A stretch of DNA of 64,000 nt from Sphingobacteriales bacterium JAD_PAG50586_3 (GTDB taxonomy: Bacteria; Bacteroidota; Bacteroidia; CAMBQF01), in assembly GCA_023213195.1 (NCBI GenBank), contig CP096135.1, positions 3,530,842 to 3,594,841 of the forward strand, given 5' to 3'. Below, one piece after another: positions 18,507 to 28,256 of the stretch (within the stretch, counting starts at the first letter, position 1; the number at the start of each line of letters is the position of its first letter). The translations under genes and the position numbers were made by a program. A model generated the notes under the pieces. The model was not told the origin of the DNA and ran no database searches. It was given only the letters and a program-made list of their open reading frames with translations.

Positions 18507-19052
18507 ATGAATAAGAAAATGATTTTTTCAATAATAGCACTTGCTCTTGTAGCATTCATAGGTTTTGGTTTATACAAAGCCAGTGATTTGAAATCTATTC
18601 AAATCGTAAAAACTGTTACCATTAAAGGCTCTAAACAAGAGGTTTTCGATATGGTAAAATACTTAAAAAACTTCCCTTTATGGTCGCCATTTTTAGCGGC
18701 AGACCCAAGCCAAAAATATGAAGTTAAAGGCATTGATGGAACTGTTGGTGCTCAATATCATTGGGATGGAAACAAGGGTAAAGACTTAGGTTATCAAGAA
18801 ATTGTAAAAATTGACGACCTGAAATTTATTGGTATGAAATGTGACATACAAAAGCCTTTTGTAGCAAAACCTACTTTTGATTATTACTTTACTGAAAATG
18901 CTAACGGTATTGAAGTAAAACAAGATTTTAAAGTAGAATCGAGTACAGTTGATGCTTTTTTTATGTGGCTTTTTGGAGCAAAAGCAGGGATGGAAAAAAT
19001 GAATCAGCAGGGTTTAGATTTGCTGAAAGCAGCGGTAGAAAAACAAAAATAA
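18507..19052 (+). CDS. Membrane-anchored SRPBCC (polyketide cyclase/START-like) protein
   Basis: 181 residues: one N-terminal helix (MIFSIIALALVAFIGFGLY), then an SRPBCC fold starting IVKTVTIKGSKQEVFDMVKYLKNFPLWSPF, with the typical G-(S/T)-x-Y-W-x-G turn (AQYHWDGNKG). It probably binds a hydrophobic ligand on the periplasmic side. The ATG at 18507 is chosen over a TTG at 18492. It is the last gene of the set and is followed by a strong terminator. Confidence 0.85.
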   Translation: MNKKMIFSIIALALVAFIGFGLYKASDLKSIQIVKTVTIKGSKQEVFDMVKYLKNFPLWSPFLAADPSQKYEVKGIDGTVGAQYHWDGNKGKDLGYQEIVKIDDLKFIGMKCDIQKPFVAKPTFDYYFTENANGIEVKQDFKVESSTVDAFFMWLFGAKAGMEKMNQQGLDLLKAAVEKQK

Positions 19053-19095
19053 AAGGATGCCGGCATAGTAGCAATTTGGCTTTAACCACACTCAT

Positions 19096-19123
19096 AGCCC
19101 CTACAGTTTATACTGTAGGGGCT
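19096..19123 (+). terminator. Rho-independent terminator after the Crp/Fnr gene set
   Basis: A perfect 11-bp stem AGCCCCTACAG/CTGTAGGGGCT with a six-base loop, followed by TATTATATTTT. It lies 44 bp after the SRPBCC stop. Confidence 0.85.
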
Positions 19124-19216
19124 ATTATATTTTAACAGCTTTATTTAAACAGCTCGCCATGCCCCTTGTAGATATAATATGAGATATTTTGACTATTGAG
19201 CTAAACAATGGTATAT

Positions 19217-19233
19217 TGCGTACACTTTACGCA
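19217..19233. promoter_or_regulatory. Putative NrtR operator 1 (upstream of nrtR)
   Basis: TGCGTACACTTTACGCA, a perfect palindrome of half-sites TGCGTA and TACGCA with five bases between. It ends 6 bp before the preferred nrtR start, so binding would autoregulate the gene. The same half-site spacing occurs in the two sites before the PRPP synthetase gene. Confidence 0.75.
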
Positions 19234-19239
19234 TACTAT

Positions 19240-19932
19240 ATGATAATAGAGCAAAATATAAAACTGGCTGTAGATGCTATTGTATTTGGATATGAAAACA
19301 ATAGCCTAAACGTATTACTAATAAAGCAAAAATACGGACAGCTTAAAAACCAATGGGCCTTAGTGGGTGGTTTTGTAAAAAACAACGAAGCATTAATAGA
19401 TGCAGTAAACCGAGAGCTGCAAGAAGAGGCGGGCATTAAAGTAAACTACCTGGAACAGCTCTACACATTTGGCGACGATGTTAACCGCGACCCACGCTTT
19501 AGGGTAGTTTCTGTTGCATATTTTGCGCTGGTAAACTCATCTAAACTAAAGCTTACTGCCGATACCGATGCTGAAGATGCCCAATGGTTTGCCATTGATA
19601 ACCTGCCTAAGCTGGCTATAGACCATAAAGACATACTGCTAACCGCCCATAAGCGCCTACAAAATAAACTTACCTACCAACCCATAGGGTTTGATTTGTT
19701 GCCTAAAGAGTTTTTGTTTTCTGATTTAGAAAACCTTTACTGTACTATTTTAGAGAAAGAAATAGACCGCCGCAACTTCCGCAAAAAAATATTAAGCTTT
19801 GGCATTGTAGAAGAAACCGATAACTATTCGCCCAAAAAGTCGGGCCGCCCTGCCAAGCTATTTAAGTTCAACAAACAGAAATACAACAAGTTATCAAAAG
19901 AAGGCATAGTATTCGAAATTAATTTTGCGTAA
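19240..19932 (+). CDS. nrtR: NrtR-type regulator (Nudix domain plus winged helix)
   Basis: 230 residues. The Nudix domain is N-terminal with an intact box, G-x5-E-x7-RELQEEAGI, in GGFVKNNEALIDAVNRELQE. The C-terminal part (YCTILEKEIDRRNFRKKIL, SGRPAKLFKFN) is the winged-helix region of NrtR repressors. In that family ADP-ribose binding releases DNA and derepresses NAD metabolism genes. The ATG at 19240 places the operator just upstream. The two genes that follow are the classic NrtR targets. The intact Nudix box suggests ADP-ribose pyrophosphatase activity may be retained. Confidence 0.93.
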   Translation: MIIEQNIKLAVDAIVFGYENNSLNVLLIKQKYGQLKNQWALVGGFVKNNEALIDAVNRELQEEAGIKVNYLEQLYTFGDDVNRDPRFRVVSVAYFALVNSSKLKLTADTDAEDAQWFAIDNLPKLAIDHKDILLTAHKRLQNKLTYQPIGFDLLPKEFLFSDLENLYCTILEKEIDRRNFRKKILSFGIVEETDNYSPKKSGRPAKLFKFNKQKYNKLSKEGIVFEINFA

Positions 19933-19942
19933 ATATTACACA
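19926..19942. promoter_or_regulatory. Putative NrtR operator 2
   Basis: TGCGTAAATATTACACA: half-sites TGCGTA and TACACA with five bases between. It contains the stop codon of nrtR and lies 63 bp before the PRPP synthetase start. Confidence 0.78.
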
Positions 19943-19976
19943 AAATATTTGGAGCGTATTAATTTTAATATAATTT

Positions 19977-19993
19977 TGCGTAATAATTACACA
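19977..19993. promoter_or_regulatory. Putative NrtR operator 3
   Basis: TGCGTAATAATTACACA: the same half-sites and spacing as operator 2, with centres exactly 51 bp apart (about five helical turns), which would allow cooperative or looped binding. It ends 11 bp before the PRPP synthetase start codon. Confidence 0.8.
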
Positions 19994-20004
19994 AACACAC
20001 AACC

Positions 20005-20838
20005 ATGATACTTAATTTAGATTCGGGTTTTAAACCACTTACAGGTACCGAAATTGAATTTGATAACTTCACCTTTACAGGTGGAGAGCCGCATATCAAA
20101 ATAGAATCGGCTATAGAGGCAGGCACACCGGTAAGTATAACCATTCGGCTAAACTCTTTTAACCATGTGGGTTTGCTATGCATGGCTGCTGATGCCTTAA
20201 AGCGCATGGATGCTAAATTAGACAAGCTTGTTATTCCCTACTTTCCCGCAGCACGCCAAGACCGTGTTATGCAGCCAGGCGAACCATTATCTGTTAAAGT
20301 GTATACCGATATTATAAACAGCCTGGGTTTTGCAAAAGTTATATTAGTTGATGCGCACTCTGACGTAGCCCCTGCCCTGCTAAATAACTGCGAGGTAATT
20401 CCTAATCACACCTTTATTAAAAAGGTAATAGATAGCATTGGTAATGAAGTAATACTTATCTCGCCCGATGGTGGCGCATTGAAAAAGATTTATAAAGTAT
20501 CTGAATTTTTAGGCGGCACGCCCGTAGTTGAATGCAGCAAACACCGCGATACTAAAACAGGGTTATTGGCAGGCTTTAAAGTATATGCTGATGATTTAGA
20601 CGGTGCCGATTGCCTTATTGTTGACGATATATGCGATGGCGGCGGAACCTTTATTGGCCTGGCTGCCGAATTGAAAAACAAAAATGCCGGTAAGCTTTAC
20701 TTAGCTGTAACCCACGGTATCTTTAGCAATGGGTTTGATGAGTTGCAGAAACACTTTACCCATATTTACACTACCAATTCTATAAAAGAAATTACCCACC
20801 CAAGCGTTACACAAATCAACCTAAACGATATACTATGA
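20005..20838 (+). CDS. prs: Ribose-phosphate pyrophosphokinase (NAD-salvage-associated)
   Basis: 277 residues, shorter than the housekeeping enzyme (about 310). It contains FPAARQDRVMQPGEPLSVKV (the flexible catalytic/ATP region) and the PRPP-binding loop CLIVDDICDGGGTF. It makes PRPP from ribose-5-phosphate and ATP. Here it would feed the NAMPT encoded next, whose ATG overlaps its stop by 4 bp. Two operator-like palindromes precede it. Confidence 0.92.
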   Translation: MILNLDSGFKPLTGTEIEFDNFTFTGGEPHIKIESAIEAGTPVSITIRLNSFNHVGLLCMAADALKRMDAKLDKLVIPYFPAARQDRVMQPGEPLSVKVYTDIINSLGFAKVILVDAHSDVAPALLNNCEVIPNHTFIKKVIDSIGNEVILISPDGGALKKIYKVSEFLGGTPVVECSKHRDTKTGLLAGFKVYADDLDGADCLIVDDICDGGGTFIGLAAELKNKNAGKLYLAVTHGIFSNGFDELQKHFTHIYTTNSIKEITHPSVTQINLNDIL

Positions 20839-22292
20839 ACCCTTTATTATTAACCGATGGTTACAAAGTTGACCACAGAAGGCAATACCCCGATAATACT
20901 ACGTTGGTATATTCTAACTGGACACCCCGCAAAAGCCGCATTGATGGCGTTGACGAAGTAGTATTATTCGGCTTGCAATACTTTATCAAAAAATATATAC
21001 TTCAAGATTTTGAGACTTACTTCTTTAAACAACCCAAGGAAAAAGTAGTAGCACAATACGCTCGCCGTATAAATAATTATTTGGGCGAAAACCTTGTGGG
21101 TACAAAGCATATAGAATATTTGCACGATTTGGGTTACATACCCATGGTTATAAAATCGTTGCCCGAAGGTAGCGCTGTGCCTATGCGAGTACCCATGTTT
21201 ACTATATATAACACGTTGCCACAGTTTTTCTGGTTGACAAATTATTTCGAAACACTACTATCTACAATCATTTGGATGCCTTGCACATCAGCTACTATAG
21301 CCAAACAGTATCGCAAAATATTAGATAAGTACGCTAACGAAACATCATCAGTACCCGAATTTGTAAACTGGCAAGGCCACGATTTTTCTATGCGCGGCAT
21401 GGCTGGTATAGAGTCAGGCGTATGTTCAGCAGCTGCCCATTTACTTAGCTTTACAGGTACTGATACCATTCCGGCAATAGACTTATTGGAAGAATACTAC
21501 AACGCAAATTCTGATACCGAACTTATAGGCGGCTCTGTTGCCGCAACAGAACACTCTGTGATGTGCATGGGTACTACCGAGGGTGAATTGGAAACCTTTA
21601 AACGCCTGGTGTGCGAAGTATATCCTAAAGGCATTGTATCTATTGTTTCTGATACGTGGGACTTGTGGAAAGTACTTACAGAATACCTGCCTACACTTAA
21701 AAATGAAATTGTAGCACGCGATGGCAAAGTAGTTATCCGCCCCGATAGTGGCGACCCTGTAGATATTATTTGTGGCAACCCCAATGGCAAAAATGATAAT
21801 GAACGCAAGGGAGTAATAGAGTTACTTTGGGATGTTTTTGGCGGCCAGATAAACGCTAAAGGCTATAAAGAATTAATACCCCAAATAGGTGCCATATATG
21901 GCGATAGCATTAACCTGGAACGTGCCGTACAAATTTGCGAAAGGCTTAAAGCCAAAGGCTTTGCCAGTACCAATGTAGTATTAGGCATAGGGTCTTACAC
22001 CTACCAATTTAACACCCGCGATACTTTTGGCTTTGCCATGAAAGCCACCTATGGCGAGGTTAACGGCATAGGCCGCGAAATTTTTAAAGACCCTGTTACC
22101 GACGATGGCACTAAAAAATCTGCCAAGGGGTTGATGAAAATTGTACAGGAAAACGGTACCTATAAACTGATAGACCGTGTAACCTGGGACGAAGAACGCA
22201 CCGGCGAATTAAAAGAAATTTTCCGCGATGGAAAACTTTTAATAGATCAATCGTTGAGTGATATTAGGAAGAGGTTAATAGTTAATAGTTAG
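20835..22292 (+). CDS. nadV: Nicotinamide phosphoribosyltransferase
   Basis: 485 residues beginning NPLLLTDGYKVDHRRQYP and containing YSNWTPRKSR, GMAGIESGVCSAAAHLLSF and AATEHSVMCMGT with the catalytic-site histidine, then VSIVSDTWDLWKVL and RPDSGDPV. These match NAMPT/NadV, which converts nicotinamide and PRPP to NMN. It forms an operon with the PRPP synthetase, and both lie under presumed NrtR control. Confidence 0.96.
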   Translation: MNPLLLTDGYKVDHRRQYPDNTTLVYSNWTPRKSRIDGVDEVVLFGLQYFIKKYILQDFETYFFKQPKEKVVAQYARRINNYLGENLVGTKHIEYLHDLGYIPMVIKSLPEGSAVPMRVPMFTIYNTLPQFFWLTNYFETLLSTIIWMPCTSATIAKQYRKILDKYANETSSVPEFVNWQGHDFSMRGMAGIESGVCSAAAHLLSFTGTDTIPAIDLLEEYYNANSDTELIGGSVAATEHSVMCMGTTEGELETFKRLVCEVYPKGIVSIVSDTWDLWKVLTEYLPTLKNEIVARDGKVVIRPDSGDPVDIICGNPNGKNDNERKGVIELLWDVFGGQINAKGYKELIPQIGAIYGDSINLERAVQICERLKAKGFASTNVVLGIGSYTYQFNTRDTFGFAMKATYGEVNGIGREIFKDPVTDDGTKKSAKGLMKIVQENGTYKLIDRVTWDEERTGELKEIFRDGKLLIDQSLSDIRKRLIVNS

Positions 22293-22296
22293 TCAA

Positions 22297-24213
22297 CTAC
22301 TCAGCTACAGCACCACCCTTATACAACTGCTTTTTATAGCGTAGCGATGGCGATGGTATAAACTTGCCTAAGCCCAGTTTATCCCATTTAGCATCTACAG
22401 CGGCAATGGTAGCATCGTCGGCACAAATAATGTTTGGCCAATCGCGGTCAAAGTTATCTAATGCTTTGGTTTTACGTGTACCATCTAACCCAATGTGCGA
22501 TATGCCGTTACCTTTATCGCCTACCACGTACGTATCGCGCCTTGCATCGGTATTGTTGGCATAGCGCCATATAACGGTTGCTAAATCGTCAACATCAACA
22601 TTAGGCTCAACGTAGATAATTGCTTTTACTAAGGCGAAATCTTCTAAATCAAACAGCTTTTCATTTAGCTCGCGCACATGGTTACGGCGGCTCTTTTCTA
22701 CCTCTATAACCACAAAAGAAATACCGTCTTTCAGCAAGGTTGCGTTAATGCCCAACACCTCGGGGAACAAAGCTTTTACCTTACCCGGATCAATAGTAAC
22801 CTTCTTTAAATTTTCAATATACAAAGGGTCGGGTGCTACACGTTGTTCTTCTTCAACCTTAGTAGTTAAATCTATACACATTTTACCGCCAAAGGCAAAC
22901 TTAGAGCAAGAGTGGTCCAGCACGTCCATAGGTCCCTGGCTGGTATAAATATCATGCTCGGGGTCTACGTTTTGGGTAAATAGTTGCGCCAGTTGCTTAT
23001 AGTCGGTAAGGTTAGCATGCTCATCGGCTACCACTAGAATTTTATTGAACATCATTTGGCCCGCGCCCCACATTGCATTCATTACTTTTTGTCCGTGGCC
23101 TGCAAACTCTTTCCTTATTTTAATAATAGTAAGGTTATGAAAAACCCCTTCAATAGGCATGTCCATATCCATCATTTCAGGCATCATGGTCATTTTAATG
23201 GGGGCAATAAAAATACGCTCTGTAGCCTTGCCTATATAGGCATCTTCTTGTGGCGGAATGCCCACAATGGTTGCAGTATAAACCGCATCTTTACGGTGCG
23301 TTATTGCAGTAATATGAAATTTAGGGTACCAATCGGCCAGCGAATAATAGCCGGTATGGTCGCCAAAGGGGCCTTCCCAAATAAAGTCTTCTTCAGGGTC
23401 AACATAGCCTTCAATAATAAAGTCGGCATCATCGGGCACATACATATCCTGCGTAATACACTTAACCAATTTTACTTTCTCTTTACGAATAAAACCCGCC
23501 AGCATATACTCGTCAATATTAGGCGGCAGCGGGGCAGTTGCGGCATAGGTAATGGCAGGGTCGCCACCCAGGGCAACAGCCACCGGCATACGTTTGCCCA
23601 ACTTTTTATACTCGTTAAAATGGCCGGCAGATACTTTATGCTTGTGCCAGTGCATACCTGTAAGCGTAGGGCCAAATACCTGCATACGGTACAAGCCTAC
23701 ATTGCGTATACCTGTATTAGGCTCAACGGTATTAATTATAGGTAGTGTTACAAAGGGCCCACCGTCTGATGGCCAGCAGGTAAGCACGGGTATTTTAGTA
23801 ATATCAGGATTTTCCATTATTACCTGTTGGCACTCTCCCCTACCCGATACCGTTTTTGGCATCCACGATCCAATCTCGCCCAACATAGGCAACATCTTTA
23901 GCTTATCTAAAATACTTTCTTTGGGCGATGATAGCTTCTTAAAAAGGCCTTCTATCTGGTTGCCTATATCATCTAAATGATTTACACCCAGCGCAAGGCA
24001 CATGCGCTTATAAGAGCCCATACTGTTTATTAAAACAGGAAAGCCTGTGCCGGTATTTTCAAACAACAAGGCTTTGCCACCGCCCGGCTCTTTGCTCATG
24101 CGGTCTGTTATTTCAGAAATTTCTAATTTGGGATCAACAAACTCTTTTATACGGATAAGCTCTCCTTCGGCCTCCAGTTTATTGATAAACTCTTTTAAGT
24201 TGCGGTATGCCAC
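22297..24213 (-). CDS. UbiD-family (de)carboxylase
   Basis: 638 residues with the UbiD fold: MAYRNLKEFINKLEAEGELIRI, the PGGGKALLFEN segment, IGSWMPKTVSGRGECQQVIM, MPVAVALGGDPA and EGPFGDHTGYYS. The enzyme would use prenylated FMN. In this phylum a long UbiD of this type is usually assigned to menaquinone or aromatic-acid decarboxylation; the substrate is not visible here, and no UbiX or menaquinone gene lies near. Single gene convergent with nadV, only 4 bp between stops. Confidence 0.9.
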   Translation of the reverse strand: MAYRNLKEFINKLEAEGELIRIKEFVDPKLEISEITDRMSKEPGGGKALLFENTGTGFPVLINSMGSYKRMCLALGVNHLDDIGNQIEGLFKKLSSPKESILDKLKMLPMLGEIGSWMPKTVSGRGECQQVIMENPDITKIPVLTCWPSDGGPFVTLPIINTVEPNTGIRNVGLYRMQVFGPTLTGMHWHKHKVSAGHFNEYKKLGKRMPVAVALGGDPAITYAATAPLPPNIDEYMLAGFIRKEKVKLVKCITQDMYVPDDADFIIEGYVDPEEDFIWEGPFGDHTGYYSLADWYPKFHITAITHRKDAVYTATIVGIPPQEDAYIGKATERIFIAPIKMTMMPEMMDMDMPIEGVFHNLTIIKIRKEFAGHGQKVMNAMWGAGQMMFNKILVVADEHANLTDYKQLAQLFTQNVDPEHDIYTSQGPMDVLDHSCSKFAFGGKMCIDLTTKVEEEQRVAPDPLYIENLKKVTIDPGKVKALFPEVLGINATLLKDGISFVVIEVEKSRRNHVRELNEKLFDLEDFALVKAIIYVEPNVDVDDLATVIWRYANNTDARRDTYVVGDKGNGISHIGLDGTRKTKALDNFDRDWPNIICADDATIAAVDAKWDKLGLGKFIPSPSLRYKKQLYKGGAVAE

Positions 24214-24294
24214 GATTATTGTATTTGTGGCAAAGATAACAATGATGAACCTATTAGGTTCTTTACAACATTAACAGAAATTAACTAAAAAATT

Positions 24295-24354
24295 AAAGAG
24301 ATAAAAAGATAAAGAATGTAATTACGATACTATTTAAAAATTCTTTATCTCTTT
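24295..24354 (-). terminator. Inverted repeat, probable terminator of the T9SS gene at 24376
   Basis: AGATAAAGAAT (24307-24317) is complementary to ATTCTTTATCT (24340-24350), and AAAGAGATAAA (24295-24305) to TTTATCTCTTT (24344-24354). On the minus strand it follows the stop at 24376 and ends in a T-rich run. Confidence 0.55.
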
Positions 24355-24375
24355 AGTTGTTAATTTTTAATTGTA

Positions 24376-25829
24376 TTACTGCGCTATTACAAACGTTTGT
24401 GCCGAATATTTACCATCAGCCGTAATACGTGCTTGGTAAAGGCCATTGCCAAGGTTAGAAAAATCTTCCTCTACCTGTTGCGCGCCGTTGTAGGTTTTGT
24501 TAAACACCTCTTTGCCCAATACATCATACACAATAACCGATAGGTTTTTAGCCTGGTTTTGCAGGTTAAACCTTACCACACCTGTTGTTGGATTGGGGTA
24601 TAACTTCACTCCTCCAAGTTTATCTTCTTCTGCATTTAGTATTACACTGGTATTATTACAGTCAGACAAATCGTAGTTTAAACGAAATAATACAGCTGAA
24701 CTAAGACCCGGTGCATGAAACTCTGATGTACCTACAGCACACCAGCCACCTGCAACCTTTACAACATCATTTATAACCTCTTGCCTGCCATTAAAATTAT
24801 AAAACGGGCAATAATTAGGAAGCCATGCACCCGGCTGCGATGTGCCAATCCACATAAATCCTGTATACGGTGTGCCGCTTTGGGCATTGGTAGAATAACC
24901 ACCTACACCATATTCAGATGAATTATTTGCCGGATAAATTGCGTTTAAAGATGCTCCTTCAAAATTTGCAGTCCATAAATAATCGGTAAGGCTATCTGTC
25001 CTTAATACAAATATATCCTGACGCTGATTGGGGCCTATGCTTTTAGTGTACCCACCGGCCAACAACCCATTGCCGGCTGCTGCATTTATATCATTCAATT
25101 CATCATCTTCAGCACCACCGTTTATTAGGCTATCTACCTTTATACCATTTGTGTCAGTTACAATAATGTATCCATCCCTTTTTCCCCCACCATAGCTATC
25201 AGTATAGCCGGCCAGTGCTCAAGGTTATTATCAAATGCCGGGCAAAGAGCAGAAAAACTCTCATCGCCTGGTCCACCAAATGCTTTTATAAATACCTGGT
25301 TACCATTGCTATCTAATTTAAGCAGCATGCCGTTGGCATTATTATTAATACTGAAGGTTTGTCCAACAATATAAATGCTTCCGCTAGAATGCACATACGC
25401 CTCGTTGCCAAAGTCCCAGTCTGCGCCACCATAAGTACGGGTCCATAAAGTATCTCCACTGCCATTTATCTTTAGTACTAAAACATCGTAACCACCATTA
25501 CCGCCTGTGTTAGTGTAGCCGCAAATAATATAGTTATTATCGGGCGTAGCAACAATATGGTTAGCTACATCAATATTATTTCCACCATAAAATTTTGCCC
25601 AAAGCTGTACACCGTTAGAATCGGTTTTAAAAATATACGCATCGGTAGTTGCTGTTGCCGTAGCGCTTGATGTACCCACGCACAAATAACCACCATCGGG
25701 TGTTTTTACCAATGAGTTGCCTGCAGCGTAAGCATTGCCCCCGTAAGTGCGTTTAAAGTTGGCATTTTGCGCGTTTAGTGAAAGCAGTGTTAAAGCAGAC
25801 ACTATAGTTATATACAATTTTAATTTCAT
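24376..25829 (-). CDS. T9SS-sorted repeat protein, frameshifted as read
   Basis: About 485 residues: signal peptide (MKLKLYITIVSALTLLSLNAQ), then repeats of the form KTPDGGYLCVGTSS, KTDSNGVQLWAKFYGG and LDSNGNQVFIKAFGG (SBBP-like propeller repeats). A C-terminal T9SS domain follows (KLYPNPTTGVVRFNLQ to QTFVIAQ). The frame changes near 25218: the sequence LAGYTDSYGGGKRDGYIIV appears in the other frame and completes a repeat, so one base is missing there. It is an exported surface protein; the role is unknown. It starts just after the stop of the glycosyltransferase gene. Confidence 0.85.
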
Positions 25830-25831
25830 TT

Positions 25832-27000
25832 CTAACAAGCTAAATAATCAGATAATAACCAAAAATAAAAAGTAACAAAATGTAGTACAGCCAAACCAGC
25901 AAAAGCAAATGTTTTAAACTTAGGTTTACTATTAAAATACATACCGGCTATAATAAATATAGGAAATATTACCGATATATAGCGTGGCATACTTTGCGTT
26001 TTTCCGGCCCATAATGGTAATAGTATACTAATCCATATAAGTACATGCATACTTAAAGGTATTTTTTTCTGTGAAATAGAGACAGCGCTAATACACCGAT
26101 AGTGATACCGGCTTCTATTGCCCACCGCCAACCCTCTGGTTTTAGCAATACCATTAAAGGGTTTGCATAGGCTTTGCCCCAACCCGCTTGCGCGGTAGAA
26201 AAGGCAAAAAAATCGCCTGTCATTTCCTTTAAATAAAAACAATACCCAATAAAAACTACAGGCATGCTAAGCAAAGCAAAACCGGGCAATAGCTTCTTAA
26301 AATCATTAGCAACTGGCAGGCGCCAACTTCCTTCAAATACATGCTTCTCTAAATAATACAAGCCTAATGGCAACAACATTACAATACCATTAACGCGCGT
26401 TAACACAAGAAAGCCCGGCAACAGCAACATGAATAAGATATTCTTTTTATGCACCGCAATAAACGAACCCGTCAACAATAACAGAAAGTAAGCCTCTGTC
26501 ATTGCCATTGAGTAATAAAACGTAAACGGCGAAACCATGAGCACCACCGTAGCTAAAAGTGCAATAGTATCAGATTTTGTAAAAGCCCTAGCAAATGCAT
26601 AAAAAACCACAAAAGCGGCTAACGATAAGATAAATGCCAATAGTATTGCTGATGTATGAAAACCTAAGCCAAAGCAGTTTTGTATAGCCGCAATTGTAAA
26701 CGGATACAATGGAAAAAATGCGTAATACGATTGCCGCCAAACAGTTTTATCCGGTTTAAGTAAGTCAGGGGTTATTTTATGGTGGCCATCGCGTGCTATT
26801 TTTTCATACCAGCCCGCATCGTGCCTAAATGAGAAATTACCCAAGGAACTATTGAATTTTAAGCTATCAACTTTATATAAATAGTCGTTTTCAAAATGGG
26901 TACCGGTATTTGAAACAACAACTGCAAACAGCACATATAACAGTTTTAAGCAAATAGCTATTGATACTATTATAAGTATATGCCTGCCATTTAAACCCAT
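25832..27000 (-). CDS. PIG-V-like membrane mannosyl/glycosyltransferase, frameshifted as read
   Basis: About 389 residues with around nine hydrophobic segments and the early signature FRHDAGWYEKIARDGH, as in the PIG-V-related family that uses polyprenyl-phosphate sugars. The frame breaks at the seven-T run near 26051-26058. Restoring an eighth gives LSLFHRKKIPLSMHVLIWIS and joins both halves. It lies upstream of the T9SS protein and may be in the same transcript as DUF5723 (3 bp between genes). Confidence 0.85.
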
Positions 27001-27003
27001 TAC

Positions 27004-28255
27004 CTACTTCCTAAAAAACGATTTATAAAACCTAACCCCAACACCAATACCTGATGCGCTTTTAGGTACTATCCAACCTTCATTAAGCAAGGTTTCGGCT
27101 AACAAACGGTAGCCCTTACCAAAGTTGAAACCAAGGCCCAAACCGGTATTAAAGCCACCGTAGCCGCCATACATAACCGTAAGCGATGGCATAAACCATT
27201 TTAGGGTATAACCCACCTGCACACTGCCCTGCGGAATATACGATGGCACATAACGGTAGTTTACACCCACAGAAACTTTAAGCTTGCCATTGGCAAAGTA
27301 TTTTGTAGCCATTGCCCTTACAAAAAACGGCAACACAGTATTGTATGCACCATAGCGTTGCGATGGTAACAAGGCATCGCTTAGGGAGTCGGTTACCTTG
27401 GTTAAAAGCGCTGTCATTTTGTACCACATCTACAAGGTCTAAACCAGAAAACTGAAGTGTGGTATCCCTACTGAAATTTTGGGCTTTGTTGTTCCAAAAC
27501 ACCATACCCAAATTATCAACCATAAAGTTTAAATACACTTTGTCTTTAATATCGGTAAACCACTGACCGTTTAGTGCAAAGCCATAGCCAGCATTATAGG
27601 TTGGGCGTGCGCTCTGTTTAAAATCCAGCTTCCCGTCAAGTTCCAGCATCTTCCCATCTACAGCAGTTGTAAGGCTCATGTCTGTAGCCTGAATCTCGGT
27701 ATGGGTTAAGCCTTGCACAAGATCGGCACCAACCCAAAATGAGTTTTTATTTTTACCCAGCATAATGCCGCCGCCTAAAGAGCGTTGGCCCAGCATATAA
27801 TACCTGAATGGCGATACGCCTACGGTTTGCCCTGCAAACTGGCTGTTGCCATAAAACATAAGCTTATAATGGTTCTCGTTAAAATTAGAACCCAAAAACA
27901 AACTTTGGTTGTAGCGCAAATAATAACCAATTACATTATGCGTAGTTTTTTTTGAAAAATGCACATACGTAGCTCCGTAGTTAACTTCAAACCCTAAACG
28001 GTTTTTGCTTTTTAAGCGGTCTAGCGTTGTGTTTTTTACATCATCGCCAATGTAGCCGCCTTTAATAAAAGCGTTGGTTACCTTGCCGGTAATGGCGTTA
28101 GAATTGGCTACCGCGTTGCCGTAAATGTACAGCACATCTGATGTGGTTTTTAAAGCCACCGAAGACATTCCGGTTGAGTCTTTTATGGTTTGCCCAAACA
28201 AGCCTGTAGTGGCAAATAAACACGTGCAAATAAGTAATAATCTTGTCTTCACCAC
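27004..28255 (-). CDS. DUF5723-like outer-membrane protein, frameshifted as read
   Basis: About 417 residues with a signal peptide (LLLICTCLFATTGLFGQ) and a long beta-rich body with repeated aromatic-ending strands, as in Bacteroidota DUF5723 barrel proteins; the C-terminus is VGVRFYKSFFRK. The frame changes at 27396-27401 (CCTTGG on plus). Removing one base gives SAFNKVTDSLSDALLPSQRYG. It follows the lipoprotein gene at 28257 with 1 bp between, so the two are surely co-transcribed. Confidence 0.78.
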
Positions 28256-28256
28256 C

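Noticed and set aside
16747..19123. Prophage or ICE fragment
   Set aside because: Only metabolic and regulatory type genes, no phage or conjugation function, and no attachment repeats at the ends.
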